From a virus: 41,012 nt of DNA. The stretch covers positions 1 to 41,012 of IMG/VR virus record IMGVR_UViG_3300009149_000094. One strand, given 5' to 3'. Positions 16,253 through 24,423 of the stretch are shown in pieces; positions within the stretch are counted from its first letter, which is position 1, and every line of letters begins with the position of its first letter. The translations under genes were made by a program, and so were the position numbers. Below the pieces are notes generated by a model. The model was not told where the DNA came from. It made no database searches and was given only the letters and a program-made list of their open reading frames with translations.

Positions 16253-16260
16253 ATTATACT
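16253..16260 (-). promoter_or_regulatory. AGTATAAT motif, possible -10 box
   Basis: Minus-strand AGTATAAT between the HNH/P-loop gene and the protease gene, 20 bases before the protease ATG; it overlaps the TAG stop at 16259-16261. The following AGCTCATA matches the motif at 10382. Confidence 0.4.
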
Positions 16261-17347
16261 ATAACTCAAGTTTAACTAAAAAATCATATACATCATCAGC
16301 TATACCAGAAAAAACACTAATTTTCTTAGATAAACTCAATATTCGCTTATTTCGCTTATATATGGAATCAGTAACCTTACCATTTCTGCTCTTTATGCGA
16401 TCAATAATTATACTGATATCCTCTACTATAAAAATAGGAATAACTTTATACCCTTTGTTTTTATATCTCTCATAAAATGTTATTATCATAGTTGGTATAT
16501 CTATAAGAAGTGGCTTGTCGTTATAACAGTTATTTCTAATAATCTTATCCATATCTTTTTTATTTTTATCACTTTCAACTATAGTAAATTTATCTGTAAG
16601 CTTACTACAGATAGTTGTTTTGCCTGACCCAAATTGACCACAAAGCATATAAATTACTTTCTCCTTATACTTACCTTCATAGTTGTTATTTTTCTTAATA
16701 TTTTGAGTTGCTAACATAGGTTGAAGATTGCTTAATGCCCAGCATTCTTTAAATGCTATATCTTCTGTAGAGTTATATTTGTACCACGACTCAGGTCTTA
16801 CATGATCTATATGCCATACGTGTCCATAGTTATCCCACGACATATTATCATAAAATTTAGATTCTAGATGATTTTTTAAATCATCTATAGAATAATCGAG
16901 TATGTCTTTGAAATACTTATCCTGCTGATTAATTGTGGTTTTTGTTATATTTTTACCAATAGCACTCATTAAATTATTTCTAAGTTTATACTGGTGTCCT
17001 GAAGTAGGGAATCCATCAAATTCGTTTTCATTTATACCTATGCGCTTACAATATTTTTCTATTCGTGCTTTATTTAGAGATTCTTTATGTTTTTCAGAAA
17101 ACTTAACACCAATTTTACTATCTGAAATTTTGTCACCCCAAGTAATCTTCCTACCAATCTTTGAGGTATTATACACACCACTTTCAGTTGCGCATTTTTT
17201 ACATAGTTGATATCTTCTATTCCATTTAATAAGTCGTTTGCCGTGTTTACATTCGACCTCAACTTCTATATTAGAATTATCTTTAAGATCATGAACACTT
17301 ATCTTTTTTCCTCTATACTCAACATGAGTCGTAATAAGTTTATTCAT
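16259..17347 (-). CDS. HNH homing endonuclease fused to P-loop NTPase/kinase-like domain
   Basis: 362 residues. Domain order: a Cys/His cluster (C33, H35, C49, C52) like a zinc finger; a NUMOD3-like DNA-binding segment (~60-95, TSKIGRKITWGDKISDSKIG); an HNH nuclease (~165-222) with WHIDHVRP (H179, D181, H182) and SNLQPMLATQNIKK (N207, N216); then a P-loop domain from ~230 with GQFGSGKT (237-244) and a lid-like Arg-rich end (DRIKSRNGKVTDSIYKRNKR). The first part is a typical free-standing phage homing endonuclease; the C-terminal part resembles polynucleotide/zeta-type kinases. Its ATG overlaps the sigma-like gene stop by 4 bases. The gene interrupts the packaging/protease order and is A/T-richer than its neighbours, suggesting a mobile insertion. 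The kinase-like activity is inferred only. Confidence 0.7.
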   Translation of the reverse strand: MNKLITTHVEYRGKKISVHDLKDNSNIEVEVECKHGKRLIKWNRRYQLCKKCATESGVYNTSKIGRKITWGDKISDSKIGVKFSEKHKESLNKARIEKYCKRIGINENEFDGFPTSGHQYKLRNNLMSAIGKNITKTTINQQDKYFKDILDYSIDDLKNHLESKFYDNMSWDNYGHVWHIDHVRPESWYKYNSTEDIAFKECWALSNLQPMLATQNIKKNNNYEGKYKEKVIYMLCGQFGSGKTTICSKLTDKFTIVESDKNKKDMDKIIRNNCYNDKPLLIDIPTMIITFYERYKNKGYKVIPIFIVEDISIIIDRIKSRNGKVTDSIYKRNKRILSLSKKISVFSGIADDVYDFLVKLEL

Positions 17348-17739
17348 ATTATTATGCTATGCTCAACATCCAGTTCTCTTATCTCGCCTAAGATCTCTTC
17401 GTCACTATAATTATCTCTGAAACCCTTTATCATGTCACTATTTTTAAATTTATCAAGCGCTATCTTTTCAATCTTCTTGACAGTCTCTATAGATATAGAA
17501 TTGAGGTAAGCTATCTCAACATCTGAAATAGCTTGACCATCTAAATAATCTTTTGCATATTTGAAGAAGCAATAAGATGATAGCTGATGTGCTATTGCCC
17601 ATTGACAACCTGGGCAATTATGCTCCTCTTCTTCAGTAAGTTCTCTTCCTGCATTCCGTAAGGCCTTTAGCCTTAATACAGCAAGAGAGCACCATTCTTC
17701 TGGGTAGTCCTTTAATTTCCTTGGACATCGTTTATCCAT
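17344..17739 (-). CDS. Small protein with sigma-region-4-like helix-turn-helix
   Basis: 131 residues from the ATG at 17739, chosen because AAGGA is 6 bases upstream; an ATG two codons earlier is too close to it. Several cysteines (CPRK, EEWCS, NCPGCQWA) suggest a small metal-binding part. Near the C-terminus, SDVEIAYLNSISIETVKKIE followed by KIALDKFK strongly resembles the helix-turn-helix of sigma-70 region 4 (pattern EIA--L-IS-ETV--IE--AL-K). It could be a divergent phage sigma factor, a sigma appropriator or another transcription regulator. Region 2 is not recognisable in it. It lies among packaging genes and its end overlaps the HNH/P-loop gene start. The helix-turn-helix call is fairly good, the sigma role tentative. 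Confidence 0.5.
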   Translation of the reverse strand: MDKRCPRKLKDYPEEWCSLAVLRLKALRNAGRELTEEEEHNCPGCQWAIAHQLSSYCFFKYAKDYLDGQAISDVEIAYLNSISIETVKKIEKIALDKFKNSDMIKGFRDNYSDEEILGEIRELDVEHSIII

Positions 17740-17766
17740 AACCATTCCTTAGTTATTGGTTTACAT

Positions 17767-18330
17767 TTATTTAACAGCTGTTGCTGCAGGTATTTCTTCC
17801 TTTGGTTGCTTCCTGATACCAAGGATCTCAATATCGTGCTCAAGATTATTGATTGTTGCTGTGACGTGATCACCAACTTTCTTACCTACTAACTTCTCTT
17901 TTAATTCTGGCAGCACTGTATCCTTAATTGCTAGCTTTGATCTAAAGATACTAGCATCGTTGTTATCTTCTTTTGTGGTTGATGTAATTATAACAATACT
18001 TTCTGCATCTGTCTCGTCACTGACAGTAAAACCTTTATCAGCATCTTCTTTATCTGATGCACTTGTAAAATCTTTTAACTTAAAGCTGTCTGCAACCTTG
18101 TTTAACTCATCTTTACTAAAAACTTTGTTCTCCATCATAGACAATGTTCTGTACTGCAGATCATTAACAACACCCATCATGTTAGACACGTCTTGATCTA
18201 CTTTCATGCCAGCACTGTTAATGTTCTTGATCATTGCCTGAGAGATGTTCATAGCCATCTGTAAGTTTGCTAGCATCTTCTCTAACTCTTCTACTCGATC
18301 CTTTAGTGGTAATTTCTTGCTTCCCTTCAT
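17767..18330 (-). CDS. Hypothetical coiled-coil protein, possibly FKBP-like C-terminus
   Basis: 187 residues. Residues 1-75 form a coiled coil (LKDRVEELEKMLANLQMAMN). A Ser/Asp-rich linker follows. The C-terminal ~70 residues (FRSKLAIKDTVLPELKEKLV, GKKVGDHVTATINN, IEILGIRKQP) resemble the strand-helix-strand pattern of FKBP/GreA-type folds, where a GKKVGD turn is frequent. No active-site residues can be confirmed. Its ATG overlaps the stop of the kinase-like gene (ATGA), so the two are translationally coupled. A chaperone or adaptor role is conceivable but unproved. Confidence 0.45.
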   Translation of the reverse strand: MKGSKKLPLKDRVEELEKMLANLQMAMNISQAMIKNINSAGMKVDQDVSNMMGVVNDLQYRTLSMMENKVFSKDELNKVADSFKLKDFTSASDKEDADKGFTVSDETDAESIVIITSTTKEDNNDASIFRSKLAIKDTVLPELKEKLVGKKVGDHVTATINNLEHDIEILGIRKQPKEEIPAATAVK

Positions 18331-19124
18331 CGTTGACTCTCCATTTTTTTCTTTAATTGTTCTACATATTTTTTAAAGACAAATATCTCTTCACTTGTTA
18401 GTGTATTATTTGCATTGTTGCCAAAAATACCAGATAATTTACCTTGTAAATGTGTCCTCACGCTATCCTCAATTGCATCGTATGCAGTACCTTTTTTCTT
18501 TATAATTCTAGAGGATAAAACCGTATTTATTGCATTTGCTTCTTCGAGTTTTAATTGATGAACGGATTTTTCATTAGACCTATCTACAGTCTTCTTTATC
18601 TCTACGTTAGTTGCTTCCTGCTCTTTAACCGTATCTTTTTCTTTCATATCTTTATTATAATCAGACAATTGTTTCTTTTCAAACAAGAATCTTGCAGTTA
18701 ATTTATCATACAATGCAACTGCCATATTAAATTGATTTCTATTTAGTGGCTCATTATTGTCTGCACATCTCTTCCAGTGAGCGTCAAAGTCGGGATCACT
18801 CATAATTATATAAGTGGGATCATTATTTTCTTCTAATTCGCGCAAGACTTCTATATCTTCGCTAGATAGTTGACTCTTTCGGCCGTATATATCTGGCCAG
18901 ACCATCTCACCGTATATAGAACGATCAAATAAAACATCTTTGCCATCAAAATGCATATATAATTCTAAGCATTCATCTAAATATGATGGTCCAGTATATC
19001 CAGGTTCCATATATTTTTTATCTGGAGCAGACATATGATAAACTTCATATCCTCTATCTTTATATAATTCAGCCACTGAAGACTTACCAGAGCGATCAAT
19101 TCCCTCAACAATTATCCAAGCCAT
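18327..19124 (-). CDS. Thymidylate/deoxynucleoside-monophosphate kinase-like protein
   Basis: 265 residues from the ATG at 19124; GGAGG lies 8 bases upstream, whereas the ATG two codons earlier is only 2 bases from it. The N-terminus has WIIVEGIDRSGKSS with a Walker A (GxxxxGKS), and a DRSIYGEMVWPD motif follows, typical of thymidylate kinase-type nucleotide binding. A predicted strand then helix (YIIMSDPDFDAHWKRC) continues the fold to about residue 150. From ~150 on is a charged helical extension (KEKDTVKEQEATNVEIKKTV) ending in a basic helix, longer than a usual kinase. It lies between the portal and a coupled coiled-coil protein. It may supply dTTP or phosphorylate another substrate; substrate specificity cannot be read from the sequence. 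Confidence 0.65.
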   Translation of the reverse strand: MAWIIVEGIDRSGKSSVAELYKDRGYEVYHMSAPDKKYMEPGYTGPSYLDECLELYMHFDGKDVLFDRSIYGEMVWPDIYGRKSQLSSEDIEVLRELEENNDPTYIIMSDPDFDAHWKRCADNNEPLNRNQFNMAVALYDKLTARFLFEKKQLSDYNKDMKEKDTVKEQEATNVEIKKTVDRSNEKSVHQLKLEEANAINTVLSSRIIKKKGTAYDAIEDSVRTHLQGKLSGIFGNNANNTLTSEEIFVFKKYVEQLKKKMESQR

Positions 19125-19147
19125 ATTCATTTCCTCCGTATAAAAAT

Positions 19148-19155
19148 ATTATACT
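19148..19155 (-). promoter_or_regulatory. AGTATAAT motif, possible -10 box
   Basis: Minus-strand AGTATAAT directly downstream of the portal terminator and about 24 bases before the kinase-like gene start. A TGACCT at 18 bases spacing lies in the terminator stem. Confidence 0.4.
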
Positions 19156-19166
19156 AATGTAAAAAT

Positions 19167-19197
19167 AAAAAAGGTCACAGAGTTTGTGACCTTTTTA
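19167..19197 (-). terminator. Intrinsic terminator after the portal gene
   Basis: 9-bp stem (19171-19179 AAGGTCACA with 19185-19193 TGTGACCTT), a 5-base loop and T runs on both sides. It lies 27 bases after the portal stop. Like the terminator at 2937-2968 it is followed at once by a TATAAT box. Confidence 0.85.
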
Positions 19198-19219
19198 ATA
19201 AAAGAATTTAATATTAATA

Positions 19220-21181
19220 TTAATCTACTATATTATTTATCGGATTCTTTATAACTCTACCACCAAGATTTGTTGCACTTGTTGCACCCATTGTCTTAGC
19301 AGTCTCTTGAAGTTGCTTTCTTCTTCCGTGATCAACAGCTGCTTTAGCATCTGCATTAGCTCTAGCATCTAACTCTGCTTTATGAGCTTCTTCTTCTCTA
19401 TTGTGCTTAGCTGCTTCAAGAGCGTGATCTTTTTCTTGCTGTTCTTTCTCTGCTTGCATCTGCTCTTCTTGAGCTTGCTGCTGCTGTTGCATTTGCTCTT
19501 CTTGCATCTGCATTGACTTCTTTTGAGTATCAATAGTCATTATCACTTGTTGCCATTGTAAGAATGCAGGATCACCTGGAATATATTGGAGTTCTCTTCT
19601 CTTTGAAGCATCTTTATCACCAAAGAATCTCTCTCTAATTTCACCTCTTGTTAAGTTCTTCTCAACTACTGCCCAAAAAGATTGGTTAAGAGGTACATCA
19701 GCGGTAAAATCATCAATCCTGTTCTTTCTTGCATCAGTAAGTAGATCATTCATAGAACTGTGAACTGTCATCTCTGCTTGCTGTAATGCAACTTCAGTTT
19801 GAGGAGTAACGTCTGAATATCCGTCAAAGATAAACATATATTTCTTAGATAATTCAGGATCAATTGCTGGGATGATATCTTTGTTGATAAGATCTTCGAT
19901 ATACATCAAAATTGGATACAATCCTCTTTCTCTTGAGTACTCGATCTTCTGCTGATTGCCTTGCTGACCTGCAGCCTGTGCTCTACCAGTCTGAGATGAG
20001 AGATAATCTAATCCAAGCTCAACAGGATCAATCTGAAACTGCGTACATATTGATCTCATGAGGTGATTATTGAAGTTTATATATTCCATATCTCTAGCAG
20101 AACCAGACATTGGAACCCAATCAACCTCGTCTAAGCCAGCAATTATCGGTGTTCTCCATGCGTTGCTGGTACCAGATATTGAGTTGTAAAATTGTCGTCT
20201 AAAACTGGTTAACTGCTGCTGTGTAACTGTTCCTTTAAGGTGTAAAATACCCTTAGCAGCATAACCATGTGTAAAGAAATTAGAGTTGTAATTTTCAGCA
20301 TTTAAGTGATTAGTAACATTTATAATTGATAACTCTAATGGACCGTAACAATACCCCATTGAGTCGCCAAAGTTCTGAGGATTGAATAGCTTAAATATCA
20401 TATCCTCGTCGCCAAATACTGCTAATGCATGATTCTCATACGACACTTGAACATATTTATAGAAATCAACCTGATGTCTCTCTAATTCTTGTTTTGTCTG
20501 TGGATCATTATCAGATCTTGGCTTGAGATGTGGCTTAATAGCTTTTATCTCTTTCTCGATAACATCTTTAGATAGTTCTTTATTTATTAGGTATGTTTGT
20601 TCCGCTGGAACAGGTCTAAATCTATGAAGTGCACCTTTTCTAGTTTTGATCTTCTCTGTTGCTGTATAGCCGAATGTGAGAGCATCTCTAACAATTAGTT
20701 TTAAATACTCACCAAATAACAGTTTATCATCATTTGGTGTTCCATCTAACCTACCGCAATTATACACAAAAGATTCTATATTTGCTATATTTTTACGATC
20801 TTCATCATTGTATTCAAGATTGTTATCACCTCTCTTGATAACCCTAAATCCCATATCAAATTTCTTCTTCTGAGGTCTACTAAATCTAACAAGGGTGTCA
20901 ACTCTAATTTGCATGATAGATGATACAAGCCAGTCTCGTAAAGAACTATCTTTAAGCATTTTATTAGATAATCTAGATGGTCTGCTCTTGAATATACCAA
21001 AATTACCATGCTGACGATAGAATGGGTCATCAAGTATGGCTTGACGTCCAACTTTAGTTTCCTTTCTATCCTCTTCATCTATAGGTTTTTCTTCTAAATT
21101 ATCACCACTTGCTTTAAGCAGTGCATTAATTTGTTCTTGTTGATACTCTCTAGCCTTGGTAAAGAAATTATCAAAAATCAT
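19220..21181 (-). CDS. Portal protein
   Basis: 653 residues. It forms the dodecameric ring at the capsid vertex through which DNA is packaged and ejected. Recognisable features are the N-terminal clip-side region (DDPFYRQHGNFGIFKSRPSR), a wing/stem region with MGYCYGPLELSIINVTNHLN, NSNFFTHGYAAKGILHLKGT, and the conserved SARDMEYINFNNHLMRSI with FQIDPVELGLDYLSSQTGRA. The C-terminal ~110 residues are a Gln/Glu/Ala-rich helical tail (MQMQEEQMQQQQQAQEEQMQ), perhaps the barrel or an assembly tail. It lies just downstream of the large terminase and has its own TATAAT box and terminator. The assignment rests on this conserved core and gene order; family-level identity is secure. Confidence 0.88.
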   Translation of the reverse strand: MIFDNFFTKAREYQQEQINALLKASGDNLEEKPIDEEDRKETKVGRQAILDDPFYRQHGNFGIFKSRPSRLSNKMLKDSSLRDWLVSSIMQIRVDTLVRFSRPQKKKFDMGFRVIKRGDNNLEYNDEDRKNIANIESFVYNCGRLDGTPNDDKLLFGEYLKLIVRDALTFGYTATEKIKTRKGALHRFRPVPAEQTYLINKELSKDVIEKEIKAIKPHLKPRSDNDPQTKQELERHQVDFYKYVQVSYENHALAVFGDEDMIFKLFNPQNFGDSMGYCYGPLELSIINVTNHLNAENYNSNFFTHGYAAKGILHLKGTVTQQQLTSFRRQFYNSISGTSNAWRTPIIAGLDEVDWVPMSGSARDMEYINFNNHLMRSICTQFQIDPVELGLDYLSSQTGRAQAAGQQGNQQKIEYSRERGLYPILMYIEDLINKDIIPAIDPELSKKYMFIFDGYSDVTPQTEVALQQAEMTVHSSMNDLLTDARKNRIDDFTADVPLNQSFWAVVEKNLTRGEIRERFFGDKDASKRRELQYIPGDPAFLQWQQVIMTIDTQKKSMQMQEEQMQQQQQAQEEQMQAEKEQQEKDHALEAAKHNREEEAHKAELDARANADAKAAVDHGRRKQLQETAKTMGATSATNLGGRVIKNPINNIVD

Positions 21182-21215
21182 AACGATTCCTCTTTTTTAA
21201 AGATAAGCTATTAGT

Positions 21216-21223
21216 ATTATACC
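21216..21223 (-). promoter_or_regulatory. GGTATAAT motif, possible -10 box for the portal gene
   Basis: Minus-strand GGTATAAT in the 57-base gap between the large terminase and the portal gene, 34 bases before the portal ATG. A TGTTAG sits at 17 bases spacing, a weak -35. Confidence 0.4.
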
Positions 21224-21238
21224 TCATTATCTGTCGAA

Positions 21239-23170
21239 CTAACATGACCATAGAAAGCCACCACTACCTTTTATTTCTTCATCGTCTCCATCACCTAACA
21301 ACTCACTTATAGTTCCTATTTTACCTAGTGTGTTAATACTCTCTGATTCATTATTAAGCTCTATACCTGCAGCACTGGCATATTCTTCAGCAGATGGTGT
21401 CCTAAAGAAGTTACCATTAGGATCTACCACTTCGTTTGAATTAATCTCTAATCCTTCACCCATAAGAAATGCAGTCTTGCTAAATAGCATGGTCATTGGA
21501 TATCTAAATGCATCTAACCAGTGATCATTCTCAGAATCCGGTGTCTCTGTAGTTGTACCATCAGCAGATACCTTAAAGTGATATGTTCCAAATTCATGTA
21601 TAATTGGTTGACACGTATCTTTAGCTATAAATATTTTTGTATCCATTGAGCCAGGTACTTTAAGAAATTTCTTAATCACCTGAATACCAGTATTAATTGT
21701 CTTATCGATCTCGCTTACTGTTGGCAATCCAGACTTACGCATTTCTGTTACTGATCCCATATCTGCAACATCTGGAAAATACAACTGACATCGATATAAA
21801 CTGTGATATCTATGTTTTACATAGTGTATCCATTCTGGCTGACTAACATAGGTCATACCATCTGCTCTTACTATATATATATTATCTCTCTTATCTACAT
21901 AGAAATATACAACAGTGTTTGGATTTGACCAACCCCAGTCAATACCGCCATAGCATGGTAATCTTAACTGATGGCATTTTTTAACAAATAAATCATGTGT
22001 GCACTCACCAGGGAACTCCTGACTTGTTAGCTTAAACCACATCTGATTCCAAGTTTTAACGTGTATCTTCTCGTCAAACTCTTTAAAGATGATACCCTCA
22101 ATAGAAGGCTTTAAATTCATCAACTGAGATAGTGCCCAGTCAGCGCCTTCAGAACGGATCTTCTGAATAAACTCATCTATAGGCTTCAACATTGGTGACG
22201 CTGATTTTTGATTCTTAGCATCACCAAGACAGATAGATGCAGCTGGACACGTCAAGCATCCTTTACCAGGTAATGTATATTTCTCGTATTCTTTTCTTTT
22301 TTTCTGATCTTTTAACTTCCATTCTGCTGCTGTAATAGCCTCCATATCATCTTGTATAATATACATGTCAACAGGGTTTGTACCAGACCTAGAGTCAGGA
22401 CATCTCTCTGAGAACTCAAGAGCAGTCCATCTATATACAATACGACCCTCTTTCTCAGCATTTTCCATCTGTGCGTTCATGAGTCCATATCTAGATTTAC
22501 GTGTAGATATACCAACTCTCAATGCTTTCTTATTCCCCTTGGAGTCAAGCATGCCTGACATTTCTTTAAATGCCTTAAGTCCTTCACCTGAAACAGTGTC
22601 AATTTCATCAGCAACAACTAAGGGAACGTGCGGTCCGTTCAATGCTTTAAGAGTACAAGGAAGTACTTCGATTGATACTTGCTCGCCATCTATGTTAAAT
22701 ATGGATTTTTCCATATTCATCTTCATAAGTATTTTATCATCTACAGAACTTTTAGGTGGATCGATGAGTGGCTTTATCATGCGATTTAGCATGAACTTAA
22801 CCTGATAATCATAACATCGCTTTGCCTGTGCCATAACTGCACCAACATGACAGACATCTCGCTGATCATGAAGCATAACTAATAACTCAACAATAGCCAT
22901 GCCGAGCGTTTTTCCAGAACCCCGTCCAGCAACGTACAATATATCTTTTATATCATCTGGATTATTTTTGTTAACGCATATGTCATATATACGCCATATC
23001 ATGTCAAATGGATTCGTATCTGCGTATCTAGAGACAGTATGATCAGGTAGTTTCAAACCAAAAAAGAACGTGATAAATTTATACAATTCATCCTTATTCT
23101 TGCATGGCTTCAACAATAATTTTCTAAGCTGTACTACTGTTAGCTTTTTCTTTGTTTTTTTCTTACTCAT
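21239..23170 (-). CDS. terL: Large terminase subunit
   Basis: 643 residues. It is the ATP-driven motor and nuclease that cuts and packages DNA into the prohead. Walker A is AGRGSGKT (81-88); Walker B is LVVADE (184-189) with the catalytic acid. The RNase H-like nuclease begins at CYGGIDWGWSNPNTV with D411, with further acids at PDVAD (467-470) and NDHWLDAFRYP (548-552). Four cysteines (C257, C305, C308, C314; GCLTCPAASICLG) sit between the domains and could form a metal site. The start overlaps the end of the probable small terminase by 8 bases. Length and motif order fit the family well. Confidence 0.93.
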   Translation of the reverse strand: MSKKKTKKKLTVVQLRKLLLKPCKNKDELYKFITFFFGLKLPDHTVSRYADTNPFDMIWRIYDICVNKNNPDDIKDILYVAGRGSGKTLGMAIVELLVMLHDQRDVCHVGAVMAQAKRCYDYQVKFMLNRMIKPLIDPPKSSVDDKILMKMNMEKSIFNIDGEQVSIEVLPCTLKALNGPHVPLVVADEIDTVSGEGLKAFKEMSGMLDSKGNKKALRVGISTRKSRYGLMNAQMENAEKEGRIVYRWTALEFSERCPDSRSGTNPVDMYIIQDDMEAITAAEWKLKDQKKRKEYEKYTLPGKGCLTCPAASICLGDAKNQKSASPMLKPIDEFIQKIRSEGADWALSQLMNLKPSIEGIIFKEFDEKIHVKTWNQMWFKLTSQEFPGECTHDLFVKKCHQLRLPCYGGIDWGWSNPNTVVYFYVDKRDNIYIVRADGMTYVSQPEWIHYVKHRYHSLYRCQLYFPDVADMGSVTEMRKSGLPTVSEIDKTINTGIQVIKKFLKVPGSMDTKIFIAKDTCQPIIHEFGTYHFKVSADGTTTETPDSENDHWLDAFRYPMTMLFSKTAFLMGEGLEINSNEVVDPNGNFFRTPSAEEYASAAGIELNNESESINTLGKIGTISELLGDGDDEEIKGSGGFLWSC

Positions 23171-23768
23171 CTAATAAATCATCTATAATTATGTCTTCAT
23201 CTTCTGTATCATTCGATATCTTCTTATGTGGTGTGGGTGCTGATAACGTATCAAACATTGGTGATGTTTTTGAAGTTGAATTAGGTGTTGCACCCTGAAC
23301 TATTTTATATAATGTCTCGCTAACATCTTTATAATCTTTAATAGTATTGATACCAATCTTTGGTTCTGTGTTGTTCATTGGATCAGCAATAAACTCTCTC
23401 ATGCTTCTTATATGTTTAGCATTATTAACAGATAGCATAGCTGTTAAAAAGTCAACCTGCTCTATTACACTCTTAACAACCTTAGCTCTAACTCTATCTC
23501 TAAGAGTATGCTGCATGGTCTCTCTATCTAAACCCCACTTCCTCAAAGCAGCAGTCATTATTATTTGACCAAGGTCATGATTAGGAAATTGCCTGTACAT
23601 CTCATCAAATGAGCATCCAATCATAAACATCTCATATACCTTTAATGACTCAATCTCATTGAGTGCACCAGCAGTCTTATGTTTTCGTAAATACTTAGTT
23701 GCAAGTTTGATCTCTTCTTGTGATAGACCTATAACCTCATCTTCTGTAAATTTCTTTTTTAAAGCCAC
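23163..23768 (-). CDS. Probable small terminase subunit
   Basis: 201 residues from a GTG at 23768, preferred because GGAAGGAA lies about 5 bases upstream; a TTG 15 bases earlier has no such site. The protein has an N-terminal helical part with EVIGLSQEEIKLATKYLRKH, a helix-turn-helix-like segment (MIGCSFDEMYRQFPNHDLGQ), a helical middle (VKSVIEQVDFLTAMLSVNNA) and a disordered acidic tail ending DEDIIIDDLLDE. Small terminases recognise phage DNA and hand it to the large subunit. The evidence is position directly upstream of the large terminase, overlap with it, size and DNA-binding-like N-terminus. The sequence itself is not diagnostic. Confidence 0.6.
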   Translation of the reverse strand: MALKKKFTEDEVIGLSQEEIKLATKYLRKHKTAGALNEIESLKVYEMFMIGCSFDEMYRQFPNHDLGQIIMTAALRKWGLDRETMQHTLRDRVRAKVVKSVIEQVDFLTAMLSVNNAKHIRSMREFIADPMNNTEPKIGINTIKDYKDVSETLYKIVQGATPNSTSKTSPMFDTLSAPTPHKKISNDTEDEDIIIDDLLDE

Positions 23769-23986
23769 AATAATTCCTTCCAAAAATCCTCAGGATCATA
23801 ATAGCACAATTGCCAGCAATAATCTAATATTTTATCTTGAGTTTCATAGTTGTTATCTATTATACTAATAAAAGCAGATGTACTATTTGTTGTTAGATAA
23901 CTGACCCACAGATCCTGTCTAAGATCTTCATCATCAGTTAGATTCAATATCATCCTTGATATCATAGTTAACATTTTCGATTTCAC
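23759..23986 (-). CDS. Small acidic hypothetical protein overlapping both neighbours
   Basis: About 60-75 residues. The longest frame starts at a GTG at 23986, but internal starts (ATG near 23953 or the following TTG) have AAGGATGAT close by, so the true start is unclear. The recognisable part is LTDDEDLRQDLWVSYL, a pattern that recalls the start of sigma-factor region 2, followed by helices and a Trp/Tyr-rich end (YDPEDFWKELLWL). It overlaps the gene upstream by about 50 bases if the longest start is used and the small terminase start by 10 bases. A small regulator or terminase cofactor is possible. No function is proposed. Confidence 0.4.
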   Translation of the reverse strand: MKSKMLTMISRMILNLTDDEDLRQDLWVSYLTTNSTSAFISIIDNNYETQDKILDYCWQLCYYDPEDFWKELLWL

Positions 23987-24383
23987 TTTGGTAACCCTCT
24001 ACATAGTCATTGAAATCTACTGTAGTAATATTAGTCTTCCAACCTTTACCACAGTAATCTATTACAAAAGAGTTAAGAATGCTGTCAAAGTCTAGATTTC
24101 CTTCTTTTTTTAAGAATCTCTTAAACCGCCATAAGCCAATAAAAGACTGGTCATCTCTAAGTTTATTAAACTTATCAATCTTCTGTTGTAATTCGCTGTT
24201 AACAAATATCTTATAAGAAATACACTTTTCTGTGGCATTAACAGCTAAATCTACGGCTGCGACATCTCTGTGAACAATTGAACCATACATAAAAAGCTGA
24301 TTTTTAATATTATCATGCACTATGCCATTGTTAAGTAGCCATCTATGATGATCAATAAGACTTTCTATGCCTGAATTATCCAC
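23934..24383 (-). CDS. Hypothetical protein upstream of the terminase genes
   Basis: 149 residues from a GTG start at 24383, with AGGAGA about 7 bases upstream. The sequence is helical and charged (MDNSGIESLIDHHRWLLNNG, DRDVAAVDLAVN-like middle, KFNKLRDDQSFIGLWRFKRF) and ends with an acidic strand-helix (DYVEGYQSEIENVNYDIKDD). No known family is recognised. It follows the SbcD-like gene by 41 bases with a GGTATAAT box between, and probably leads the terminase transcription unit. It may be an accessory packaging factor, judged by position alone. Confidence 0.5.
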   Translation of the reverse strand: MDNSGIESLIDHHRWLLNNGIVHDNIKNQLFMYGSIVHRDVAAVDLAVNATEKCISYKIFVNSELQQKIDKFNKLRDDQSFIGLWRFKRFLKKEGNLDFDSILNSFVIDYCGKGWKTNITTVDFNDYVEGYQSEIENVNYDIKDDIESN

Positions 24384-24404
24384 ATTAATTCTCCTCTTAA
24401 CTTA

Positions 24405-24412
24405 ATTATACC
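24405..24412 (-). promoter_or_regulatory. GGTATAAT motif, possible -10 box for the terminase operon
   Basis: Minus-strand GGTATAAT 22 bases before the GTG start at 24383, directly after the SbcD-like gene. No -35 match is seen. Confidence 0.4.
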
Positions 24413-24423
24413 AAGATTAGCTA

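Noticed and set aside
22365-22805. Plus-strand 146-codon open frame
   Set aside because: Inside the large terminase, where the minus-strand frame holds Walker B and conserved segments.
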